Positions 54,157 to 64,000 of a stretch of 64,000 bases of DNA are shown piece by piece. Source of the DNA: Narthecium ossifragum (Eukaryota; Streptophyta; Magnoliopsida; Dioscoreales; Nartheciaceae); the NCBI GenBank assembly GCA_963920575.1, contig OY986965.1, positions 8,635,134 to 8,699,133 on the forward strand, written 5' to 3'. The notes beneath the pieces were generated by a model that worked only from the letters and a program-made list of their open reading frames with translations, was not told the DNA's origin and did not search any database. Every line of letters begins with the position of its first letter. The stretch's first letter is position 1. The position numbers and the translations under genes are program-made.

Positions 54157-55660
54157 TGATACGACTTGAAAAGTGTCGTGGCTTAACAAGTCTAACCAAA
54201 ATTACAAATTTATAATCAAACTACTAACTAACTACTTTAGGGGTAGATAGCAGTGAGTCCGAGTCGAGTCCACAAGGATTAAGGTGATTGGGACTGAAAG
54301 CTTAGTAAATTTCCTACCAATGAGTTGAGAAAAGATTACGGGTTGATATTAAACTAGATTTATACTAAAGGGTTTATAAATACGAGAGAAGAGATCACAG
54401 GATTCTTAATCAATACTTAAAGTTCTACCAGGTCTTCCTAAGATCAGGGCACAATAATCACGATGAATGGCCTTCCTAATAGTTGATAAGTGAATGGCTA
54501 GTTCTCCTTATCACTCAACAAGTTCTGGTTAGGATTCCTTGTTGGCATGAACAATTATCTAGATGTCAGTGACCGAATGATTAGTTACGTTCACTGCTAA
54601 TGAACCCTCTTATTAGGATGAATTCATCGCAAGTAGAAAACGGATATGGATTCAGAAGTAAGATCAAGATGGGTTTAGCATCTTAATAGCCAAAACTATA
54701 AAGGTAGGATGTATGAAGGATTAGAGATAGAACGTAGTTGGACTAGCACTATACAATCCCTAATCACGAAGAAGATTTCATCCGAGATACCATGGGACTA
54801 GCATGGTCCTCTTATTTGGATGAATCCAATCCAAGCCCTAGCATACACAAGCTTCTGAATCAAGTGCAAACAAGAACAATCCATACATCCAGCAAGAAAT
54901 CGACACCAAGGTATAAAAGAAATAGAAATCAATCCATATAAGCCAATCAATAATGTATACAAGCCCTAGATCAAAGAAATCCCTAATAGAAACCCTAGTT
55001 ACATCATAAGAATCCCATGGCTAGGGTTTTAGCTACTCATCTTTAGGGGCCGATCCATAGGTGGAAGTCGATGATCTCCTCCCGCCATGGATCTCCTTCA
55101 ATGAATCGTCGAAGAAAAGTTTTGAAGAAGGACAGGAAACTCTCCCCAAAAAAGGTTCAGGAAAAGCCCCCGAAAAATCCCTAATAATTGACTATTTATA
55201 GCCTAGGAAAACATCCTCCCATGGATTAGATCTGAACCGTTGATCTTTCTTTCTGGCCGCAAAGGATCAATCCTTCTATCGAGTAGGATCGATCCTACTC
55301 CTTCAATTGTTGGTGACGCCCCGAGAAGGATCGATCGTTCCCATCGAGTCCGATCGATCTTTCCATTGTTGTTATGCTACGTCCCGTGGAGGATCGATCC
55401 ATCATGTTGAGTTCGATCGATCCCTTTAAGCTCGTTCTTTGTCCATGTGCTGATCGAGTAGGATCGATCCCTTCAATGGAGGAGGATCGATCTGACTTGC
55501 CAGAATTGCCAGAATACACTTCTTTTAGCTCCAAAGTTGATCTAACTCCTAGTAGGGTCTGTTATACCTGAAATGGGATAAAAGTAGTCAGTGAAGCATT
55601 GCTCGGAGACCAACAAAGCCAAATTAGAAGGGTGTTTTCTGCACTTTTCAAGTCTTATCA
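54157..55660 (-). mobile_element. Solo LTR, Athila/Tat-like, with palindrome array
   Basis: 1504 bp flanked by the exact duplication GTGAT (54152-54156 and 55661-55665). Ends are TGATACGACTTGAAAAGTG and TGATAAGACTTGAAAAGTGC in opposite orientation, an unusually long near-identical terminal repeat. On the minus strand its start (GGCTTTGTTGGTCTCCGAGC) resembles the start of the B LTR (GGCTTTGTTAGCTCTCAAGC). A GATCGATC array at 55262-55500 lies upstream of TATAAATAGT (55191-55200). Confidence 0.9.
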
Positions 55661-55665
55661 GTGAT

Positions 55666-57416
55666 CAACAACTACATTTTATGAGCCTTTCTTATCTCTA
55701 ATCTCTAGATCAAATTCTTGCAAAAGCAAGATCTTTCGAATCAGTCTAGGTTTGGCATCCTTTTTAGCTAAAAGATATCGCAGAGCGGCATGATTAGTGT
55801 AGATAAGGAAGAAGCTAGTTGATAGGGACAAAACTTTTCCAAAGCAAATATGATGGCTAATAATTCCTTCTCAGTGGTTGTATAATTCAATTAGGATTCG
55901 GAGAGGGTCCTACTAGCATAATAAATCACATGTGGGAGTTTGTTTATTCGTTATCCTAAAACACTCCCATGGCAGAATCAGTGGCACTGCACATAAGTTT
56001 AAAAGGTAGAGAATAATCAGGTGCATGAACTATAGGTGCGGTAGACAATAAATCACGAATGGTCTTAAAAGAAGTCAAGCATGCATCATCGAAGACAAAA
56101 GGGACATTCTTGGCTAGTAATTCACACGAGGGTCATGAAATTTTAGAAAAGTCTTTGATGAATCGACGGTAGAATCCAGCATGACCTAGAAAAGAGTGAA
56201 TCTGATACACAGATGAAGGTGGAAGTAATATGACAATTAATTCAACTTTAGCCCTATCAACTTCTATTCCACGTTTAGAAACGATGTGCCCTAAAACAAT
56301 TCCTTCCTGAATCATAAAATGACTCTTTTCCCAACTCAGAATTAAGTTAGTTTCAATGCATCGATCAAGGACTTTAGAAAGATTATCTAAACATGATTCA
56401 AAAGAATTTCCAAATACAAAAAAATCATCCATGAAGACTTCTAAGAATTTATCAATCATATCAGAGAAGATGGCCATCATACACCTTTGAAAAGTTACAG
56501 ATGCATTACAAAGACCAAAAGACATCCTACGATAAGCAAAAGTACCAAAGAGGCATGTGAAAGTAGTCTTCTCTTGATCTTGAGGATCGACTGCAACTTG
56601 GTTATACCCTGAATATCCATCTAGAAAACAATAATAACTCTGGCCATAAAGTCTTTCTAAGATTTGATCAATAAAAGGTAAGGGAAAATGATCTTTCCTG
56701 GTCAAGGCATTAAGTTTCCTATAATCAATACAAACACGCCATCCCGTAGTCTAGCGTTTTGGGATCTGATCACCGTTCTCATTTTCTATAATTGTTAAGC
56801 CCGATTTTTTAGGAACCACTTGTATTGGGCTGACCCACTGGCTATCAGAAATTGGGTAAATAATACCGGCATCTAACAGTTTCACTACCTCTTTCTTCAC
56901 CACCTCTTTCATATTAGGATTAAGGTGGCATTGCATTTCCCTAACAGTTTTAGATTCATCCTCCAGATGAATCTTATGCATGCAAATCGAAGGGTCAATA
57001 CCTTTCAAATCAGCCACTGACCAACCTATGGCTTTCCTATGTTGTTTCAGAACCTCTATAAGTTGACTCTCCTGATCGTTTGAAAGTGAATAAGAGATGA
57101 TAACTGGAAGAGAGGAATTTGATCCAAAAATAACATATTTTAGCATTTTAGGCAGTGGTTTTAATTCTAAATCAGGTGGTGGTTCCAGTGAAGAAGGTGC
57201 TGGAGTAGAAGAAAGCGGTGGAAGGGGTTCAAGCATCCAAGAAACGGATTCAATCTCCGATGTGTCCAGACCGATTGATCGACCGTCTGGCTGATCGGTC
57301 GGTAAATCTGATTTGTGTGTGTCAATGTCATCTTTCGATTGTGTAATTTCTAAATTAACATCATCATTATCAGAGTCATAATCGTGCAAAACATCAGAGA
57401 ATTCATCAGAAATCAT
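55666..57416 (-). pseudogene. Element C reverse transcriptase and RNase H
   Basis: Minus strand. The 56751-57416 frame has an Asp-rich linker, then SYSLSNDQESQLIEVLKQHR, AIGWSVADLKGIDPSICMHK and DAGIIYPISDSQWVSPIQVV. After a TAG near 56748 the RT reads WRVCIDYRKLNALTRKDHFP, CFLDGYSGYNQVAVDP, FGTFAYRRMSFGLCNA, FMDDFFVFGNSFESCL and FLGHAGFYRRFIKDFSKIS (56133-56705). RNase H follows to 55666 with stops: [20 protein letters not shown] then [11 protein letters not shown] would make cDNA; broken by stops. Confidence 0.87.
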
Positions 57417-58227
57417 GGCATGTCATCTATCATCAATACATTAAGTCAAAATATCAACATTATAACATTCATCATCATGCTCAAGCAAACATGTAGTTTT
57501 AAAAATATTTAATTTAACATGCATATGTCCAAAACAAACATCCATAACACCAGTTTGACAGTTTATACATGCATTTGCTGTGGCCAAAAAGGGTCGTCCG
57601 AAGATAATAGGTACGGTTTTTTTACAGTAGACAGCAGGCTCCATATCCAAGACAACAAAGTCAACATGAAAGAAGAAATTATCCACTTTAACTAAAGCAT
57701 CCTCTAAGATACCTCTCGGTGTTTTAATGGATCTATCAACTAATTGCAAAATTACCGGTATCTCTTTAAGTTCTCCCATCCCAAATTCCTTGTAAAGGTA
57801 GTAAGGCATAAGGTTCACACTGAAAGTCAACTAGGGCACCATCTATATGATAGTCTCCTATACAACAAGGTATGGTAAGGGTACCGGGATCTTTCAGTTT
57901 GGGAGGTGTATCATGTTTCAGAATTGAACTAACTTGCTCGGTAAGGAAGATCTTTTTAGACACTTTGGATTTAACTTGGCGTTTCTGGGTACATAGATCC
58001 TTAAGAAACTTGGCATAAGAAGGAATCTGTCTAATAGCATCAAGCAAAGGTATGTTGATATTGACTTGCTTAAAGGTATCAAGGATTTCTTCAGTGGTTT
58101 TTCGGGATTTTATGGTTGAAGAGGGATCCTTAAGAGCTGCAGAAAAAGGCACTTTAGGAATATATTTAGCTGGATTAGGTTCTCTAGAATCAACTGGGCC
58201 AATATCAGGTGAAAAAATAAGGATCAT
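57417..58227 (-). pseudogene. Element C protease
   Basis: Minus strand in two frames. The upstream frame has IRQIPSYAKFLKDLCTQKRQ, LKDPGTLTIPCCIGDYHIDG and ALVDF. The downstream frame has SVNLMPYYLYKEFGMGELKE and TVPIIFGRPFLATANACIN. Between them a small deletion near 57820-57825 removes the catalytic D-LGAS loop, so the frame and active site are lost together. Confidence 0.8.
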
Positions 58228-59806
58228 CTTGGGATGGACGGTTGATCGTCGGATCGGGTGTTTGATCGTTCAAACTGATAGGTTCACCTATTTGATTATT
58301 TACTATTTTGCCACTTCTAAGGGTCACAACAACTTTGGCACTCTCAAAGTTTTGGCTTTCTACATAGTATTGGCCTCTCGGGTTGGTCACAGGTTGACTT
58401 GGCAAGTGTCCTTCCTCTCTTTTAGATAAGGTGTTAGAAAGTTGATCCAATGAATTCTCATGTTTAACAATGGATTGGGTATTAGAATTACACTGATTCT
58501 CTATTTCAGACATATTATTTTGAATTTTAAAGATATGACTTTTTAAGTCACTTCTCATTCCACTAAAATTTTCATTTATAACTGAAAGGATGGAACTCAA
58601 AGTGGGTTCAGATGTGGTTTGGGCAAGAGGGGCTGAAATTGGTTGTGGAAGGTACCCATGATTTGGATTTGCAGAAGTTTTAGGTGGGTACTTGAAAACA
58701 AGAGGATTAACTATATCATTTTGTGCTTGAAAGTTACTTGACTGTTGTGGCTTCCAACTAAAATTAGGATGATTTCTCCAACCTGCATTATAGGTATTAG
58801 AATAAGGGTTATTCTGAGGTTTGGAAAAACCATAAGTTGCATTAACTTGTTCCTGAACAAAGTCATGGAAATTGGGAGTCAAGTGACAATCAGTGATATG
58901 ATGATCAGAGCTAAGACAAATGGCACAGGTCTCAGAAAAAGTGTGAGGTAATTGTTGAGTAAGAGTTTGACCTGTTTTCAACTGATTAAAATCTTTAGTT
59001 AGGATGGCTATTTGTGTGAAGAGACTTTGGAATTCAGAAATTTCATGAATTCCCTGAGAATTATGAATAGTGGTAGATTGGCTCTTAGAAACTGAGGCAT
59101 AATGTTGTGAATTTTCAGCAATGTTGTCATACATTTCTCAAAAAGCAGTCCATGGCTTACTAAGAACAACACCCCCGCAACAAGCTTCAACCATTGTCCT
59201 ATAACGATCATTAAGACCATTATAAAATGAATGGGCTAACTGCCACTCAGGTACCATATGATGGGGACACTCTCTAAGAAGATCCTTAAATCTTTCCCAA
59301 GCTTCATGAAACATCTCATCTTTATTTTGCTTAAAAGAGATAATCATTGAACGATAGTTTTGAGTTTTAATGATAAGGAAATATTTTTTAAAGAAGACAT
59401 CCTGAAGTTGGTCCCATGTTGAAATCGAATTTGGAGCTAAGGTTTGAAGTCAATGTTTATCCTTGTCTTTAAAAGAAAAAGGGAAAAGCTTGAGACTAAA
59501 AGCATCATCATTAAAATGCTGAAGCTTGAACATGTAAATGATTTCAAGAAAGCTAGCAATGTATCCATAGGGATCCTCATTCTCACGTCCATAGAAAGAA
59601 GGTAGAGTTGTAATCCAGTTAGACTTAATCTCATAGTGTGTAGCATTAATGGTAGGTGGGTTGATACAAGAAGCATAGGTATAAGGTCCAAGCAGGAAGT
59701 GATTCCTAATTTGGACTTCTCTATTATTGTTATTATTTCCACCCCCATCCATATTAGCATTAGGGTCAATGACATGTTCCTCGTTTTCAGCCATTAAAGA
59801 TTGCAA
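58205..59806 (-). pseudogene. Element C gag
   Basis: Minus strand. ATG 59806 leads MQSLMAENEEHVIDPNANMD; then YEIKSNWITTLPSFYGRENE, SFKDKDKH, a TGA (Trp codon lost near 59451), APNSISTWDQLQDVFFKKYF, QLAHSFYNGLNDRYRTMVEA, a TGA near 59138, and a long open part to 58205 with zinc knuckle CAICLSSDHHITDC and an Asn/Gln-rich tail (NPYSNTYNAGWRNHPNFSWK). Structure is the usual Athila-type gag. Confidence 0.85.
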
Positions 59807-60409
59807 GTTACTTATGACTTCCCGGTAATTACTTAAAGATTTCTGTCCTAAGGTTCTAGCTGCTCAAAGTGTAGCCTTTATTTCTAGATCCAAAGGTTCC
59901 AACGGATTACTTAGGGATCCTCTGCCTTGCATGCAAGATCACACCAAAAACAGAAAAAGAAAACAGAATATTCGGTGGAGAGGAGAAAATCCGGAAAACA
60001 ACGATTGAAACAAAAAGTTTTAAAGTAAGAAAACTAACCTGACTACACTCGCGGTCGATCTGACGGTCGACTGTGGGACTGTGCAACCTTACTTGAAGAA
60101 GCGACGGTCACTCGTTGCATCGACCCTGAAAAGCTTTTTCCGTGACAGAGCCTCACGGTCGATTCAGCGGTCGATATCATGGTCGACCGTGGCTATCGTA
60201 GAGCACGACGGTCAATCCGGCGATCGATGTAGCGGTTTGCCGTCCGTCTGCTTCAAGGTAAAATCGTTCAAATGCTGCAAAAATTCCAGAAAGTTGTCAA
60301 ACAAATCAAAAAAATGTAAAATAAAGTAATTAAAAATAAAAATCTAACTGTGCTCAGAAAAAATGTTAAGAGAAAATTAAATCGATATTCCGTTGAAAAT
60401 CAGAAGAAT
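59807..60409 (-). other. Leader of element C, with palindromic repeat tract copy 2
   Basis: 5' untranslated region of C. The tract at 60050-60250 (GCGGTCGATCTGACGGTCGA type) resembles 52375-52630. No ORF is credible. Confidence 0.65.
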
Positions 60410-60427
60410 TCCCCGGCAACGGCGCTA
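60410..60427 (-). other. Primer binding site of element C
   Basis: On the minus strand TAGCGCCGTTGCCGGGGA, tRNA-Asp type, five bases from the LTR. One change (TGG to TAG) from the expected start. Confidence 0.85.
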
Positions 60428-60432
60428 AAAAT

Positions 60433-61874
60433 TGATCGCTTGCAAACGCGTCGTTAAATCAGATACAAACTCAATCAAAAATAGAATTTATAAACCCTTA
60501 TTCAAAATACTAAACTATGGGGTAGAATAGTGATGAAATACGGGATCGAACCATAGGGAAAACTTTGATTACGAAGGAGAAACCAGAATTAAATCTCGAA
60601 ACTCTAAATCTAAAGTGAAAAGGATTGATTTGGATTTTGGAAATTGATTAATTAAAACTAGTTAAGAAAGAAATGTAAAAAGATTGAAATATATTAATGA
60701 GAGAACCTAGGGATTACTCAATCCACTTTAGTTTCACTTCCTGTATTCTCTAATTATCCTCTTGTTTTCTTATCTAGACATTATAGATTCACAGCTTCTT
60801 AAGCTTACATGAATCCTTAAAAGAAGGTAAGTGTTTTTCAAACGCATATTTTATTTTCGATTAGCATAGATTGTCTTCGGGGTAATCTTAGCACAACCTA
60901 TCGTCACTAAGCATAAAATATCTCATCGGTTATTCACAAACCACATGAAAACTATCCTATAGATCTCTCCCATCAATCACCGAAATCAGGTAGGACTAAA
61001 AGTACATCAAGGAACTCTGTTTTCTCAACTCTATTGACAATAAAATCGTATCTATAAGATCATGTCTAGCAAAAGAATACAAGTATCAAACTAGAAAATA
61101 CAAAGAAGCTACACTAAAGCTTCCTGAGATCTCTAAGTAGAAAATTTAGCTACTCATCTTAGAGATGAAAGCCATAGATTCGATGAAGAATGATTGGGAT
61201 CCACGTCGTGGCTCCGTCTTCTCCAGAAAATCTTCCAAACCCTAATTCTCTCTTTTCTCTCTATGGGAGCCTCCCATTTTCGGCCAGCAAACACCCTCTT
61301 ATAAGTGTCCTCCCGGAATTAGGGTTATGGCTAAGTTGGACTCCTACTACAACTGGGATTCCCTGGATTAATTCCTGGCAGTCTTTTCCAGTTGCAACTG
61401 GATCCAATAAAACCGGAATTTGAACACAAGTCCAACACAATAGATGTAGATTAGGAAGTATTATGTCCGATCCCGAAGATTTGATAATATTCAGACTTAT
61501 CTAGAAGATTTGTCGAATATTCTCCTGAACGTTGACGGACCAGTTTCTCAACATCTGTTTATCTTCATGGTCTTCAAAACTGGTATTAATCTATCATGAA
61601 TCTAAATAAGTGTTCAACATGAAAGTTGTTCGTCTTGATGTCTTATATATGTCCTCCAAATTTCAGGAATTTAGGATTTATCTGAAGAGTTTGGCGAATT
61701 CGTTTCAAACTGATAGCGAAGCGACGTAATTTCAACATATTAGCCTTTTTCTGTATTTTCTAACTTGAATCTTCATTAAACCTGAAATCAACTAACAAAC
61801 TATCAAATACAAACACTCTCGAGCTAATAAAGGTAAATTAAGGGGTTTAAGTATGAATATTTAGTGACTCATCA
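60433..61874 (-). repeat. 5' LTR of element C
   Basis: 1442 bp. On the minus strand it starts TGATGAGTCACTAAAT and ends GCAAGCGATCA. The start matches the B LTR (TGATGAGTCAC), supporting relationship of B to C. Confidence 0.9.
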
Positions 61875-61879
61875 TCATC

Positions 61880-62131
61880 ACACGGGGTTGGGGCCCGATG
61901 ACGATCCACTGCGACAATATGCCGACACTGGGCTATACGAAGGATCCCAAATATCATGGAAAAATCAAACAAATAGACATGAAGCACCACTTCATCAGAG
62001 ACATGGTTGCACCAAAGGAGGTGATCCTGAAGTACATTCCTACAACTAGCATAGTTCTAGATCCCCTGACAAAGTCTATTGCTAGAGAGGCTTATGTAGC
62101 TCATGTTGGGGCTCTAGGACTTCGTAGGATG
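61880..62131 (+). pseudogene. Copia element D: end of RNase H
   Basis: The frame resumes after C: TIHCDNMPTLGYTKDPKYHG, IDMKHHFIRDMVAPKEVILK, LDPLTKSIAREAYVAHVGAL, ending GLRRM and TGA at 62132. This is the usual C-terminus of the copia polyprotein. Confidence 0.88.
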
Positions 62132-63106
62132 TGACTATATCCGTTACGATGATAGTTGTTCACCCATTGACATTGTTTAGGTTATGCGATTATTTGGGTT
62201 TTTGCATACTTATATGTTTGGTATATCATGATAGGGGACACACTTTTCATGAATATCAAATATGCAAGATCGGGTCACTCACACGAGAAATCACTCTTGG
62301 CGCTTGAGACAGCGAGCAAGGACGAGACAAGATATCACCTTATTTGTAGATAGGATAAGACATGATATTAGAAGGTCAATAACAGTCATTGTCCAGTGTT
62401 TATTATACATTTTGATAGCGACTGGACTAAGATCTATAAGGTGGATACGATATGCGCTATTGTTGGATGAGTTATCCTCCATAACATGTTTTCATACTAC
62501 ACACGTTTCGTGACCAACGAAGGAGGTGAAGGGAATGGATCCCTGCTTCCACATCGTGTGAGTCCTCTAGGTCATTTTTGCATGACCAAGGATAATCAGT
62601 ACTCTTAGACCTTTGATTATGTCATAAAGTAAGGGGCTTATGTAGACACTTTAGCATGTTTCCTATGACTATGGGTGATTCGGTCTAAATGGAGCATATC
62701 TAAGAAAATGATTAGCTTTGAGCCTAGTGGCATGAGGGCGTAGGGAAGACCATCGAGGTTATACCGCCTTATATTCATAGTCGACAACTTTGTCGTTGTA
62801 ATGGTTGCGACTAAGTGTGGATATTTGGCAAAAGCTTTGAGGGGTTCAACATGCTTTTTGATGGATTAGAGATGTGGGAACCGATGAACCTAATTGGATC
62901 TGGGGTACATGAGACACTAAACTGTTTATTTATTTAAGTGGTTGATGTCTCTATGCTACTTCAGATGAATTTAGTATAGCAGATCCCAATTGCAGGTGTG
63001 CTCAGCGGTCGCACGACACATTAACCAAATATGAGCTCGCACTGTAGCTGACAGTAAGATAAAGAGAGAAATGGCAAAGTCAAACCCACCATATGAGAGT
63101 GAGAGA
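62132..63106 (+). other. 3' noncoding region of copia D
   Basis: About 970 bp with no gene, ending in a purine-rich run (GAGAGTGAGAGA) that may be the polypurine tract. Confidence 0.55.
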
Positions 63107-63472
63107 TGTTGGATTTGGACTATGATTAGAGTGCAAATTGGGCGTCTATTAGTGGTTCGACTAATTTCTAGTCCAATTAGGATATGCATGTAGAGTCATG
63201 GTTGGATCATGACTCTTAGGGCTAGTCCTCTATAATACCAGGTGAGATATAGGGTTTCTTCATACGAATATTATGCGATACGGCTATCTTCTTTCCCCTC
63301 ATCTCTCATATACGTGAGCGTTGCGAGTGTTCGAGATCGAGTTCTTGTACTATGGATTTGAGGTGTTGTTATAATAATAGCACCCACAATTGGTGAATGA
63401 GAAGACGATGATAAATGTTCTACAAAGCATTCGAGGATCGAAAGTAGGAGCAAATCAAGGTACGCCCTAAAG
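63107..63472 (+). repeat. Partial 3' LTR of copia D
   Basis: TGTTGGATTTGGAC follows a purine run, as at a PPT/LTR joint. The LTR is cut at 63472 by the next insertion. No matching 5' copy is in the window, so the call rests on position and the TG start only. Confidence 0.5.
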
Positions 63473-64000
63473 TGTGAGGACTCGTACCTCCAACCCGGTC
63501 CGACTGCGTTAGGTCGAGAGTCTAGTTCGGTTGGTTTGGCTCGGTTGGCCTTGTTTCGCGATCAGGTTGATCACTGCGACCCCAAGGGCAATTTGGTAAA
63601 TTGCACCTTGTCGGTCGGTTTCACACACGCGTAACACACACGGCATTGTAATGATGGATGTGCTTGATTAGACCATTAGGAGTACTCTAGATCGGAGGAG
63701 CTGAGTTAGATCGCGCGGATCAAGTTCGATCGCGCGGATTAGGATTTGAGTGGATGTGATTAGCTCAGGCTGATCAAACGGCCAGGATCCACGATCAAAG
63801 CGATCATATAAAAACCCTTCTCTCTTTCTCTCTCATTAGGGCACCGGTCACATTTCTTTTCGAAGGAGAGAGGAGAGAGCGGCGATCGTGACCAGAGGAG
63901 AGGGAGAGAGAGAGAGACGATCGGAGGAGATTGTGACCTGAGGGGATCGCGATCGGTGGCGAGCTTGGAGAGGATGACGGCGGTGGCTAGGTTCCTCCCT
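63473..64000 (+). repeat. A-type chromovirus LTR, cut by the window end
   Basis: Starts TGTGAGGACTCG and contains AAGGGCAATTTGGTAAATTG at 63584-63603, the conserved core of the other A-type LTRs, but the rest is divergent. Later it has repeated GATCGCGCGGATYA and GAGAGA runs. Whether it belongs to a full element is not visible. Confidence 0.75.

Larger units (their letters stand above)
46052..61874 (-). mobile_element. Element C: Athila-like Ty3 retrotransposon with env-position ORF
   Basis: Minus-strand element with LTRs 60433-61874 (5') and 46052-49737 (3', split by a solo LTR), target duplication TCATC (46047-46051 and 61875-61879), PBS at 60410-60427 and PPT at 49738-49752. Interior on the minus strand: gag, protease, RT, RNase H, integrase, then an extra ORF. 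RT has FMDDFFVFG, the Athila-type form of YVDD. All genes carry stops or frameshifts. Two solo LTRs are nested within. Inserted in copia D. Confidence 0.92.

Overview
The window reads as repeat-dense flowering-plant nuclear DNA. A chloroplast polyphenol oxidase gene with a thylakoid twin-arginine signal and the last exons of a starch synthase III gene show it is a green plant. Plant-type Ty3 chromoviruses (Tekay/Del-like), Athila/Tat-type Ty3 elements, Ty1/copia, an L1-type LINE and a hAT element make up nearly everything else. I cannot fix the species from sequence alone; a monocot is a guess.

Layout, left to right. 1-1277: GC-rich DNA without a recognised gene, then AGCTCGAG-rich repeat. 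1278-1606: long inverted repeat. 1607-3527: two fused minus-strand retroelement fragments (copia gag-protease, Athila-like gag). 3528-28052: chromovirus A, whose polyprotein is interrupted twice. Element B (6284-13429, target duplication ACCGA) is a non-autonomous Athila/Tat-like LTR element with one unusual ORF, sitting in the A gag. Element A2 (16600-26321, target duplication GTGTC), a relative of A, sits in the A integrase and has its left LTR inverted, so both of its outer ends are U5 ends.

28053-42330 is the gene-bearing part. It holds two intact terminal exons of starch synthase III (30785-31819, with a GC-AG intron), a solo LTR (32294-33446), and a polyphenol oxidase pseudogene on the minus strand (35747-37521, one nonsense codon and one frameshift). 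Three insertions of one LINE family lie around that gene: 85 bp beyond its stop, 145 bp before its ATG, and a 45-bp tail just beyond. The 145-bp one is a 3.5-kb copy placed directly upstream of the TATA box.

42331-63472 is a decayed copia element D. It is broken by a tiny LINE tail (43637-43694), a hAT relic (43956-45138) and the 15.8-kb minus-strand Athila-like element C (46052-61874, target duplication TCATC). C itself carries two solo LTRs (46473-48709, TATTT; 54157-55660, GTGAT) and an ORF at the env position. A last chromovirus LTR starts at 63473 and runs off the window.

Three cross-cutting patterns stand out. Several unrelated LTR families carry arrays of a CpG-centred palindrome (GATCGATC core) directly upstream of their TATA boxes. 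The A-type LTRs share a 17-bp inverted repeat near their start that is retained through a paired base change in one copy. The non-autonomous B and the autonomous-type C share conserved noncoding blocks, including a post-ORF hairpin. No intact protein-coding gene lies wholly in the window, and I saw no tRNA or rRNA gene and no CRISPR array.
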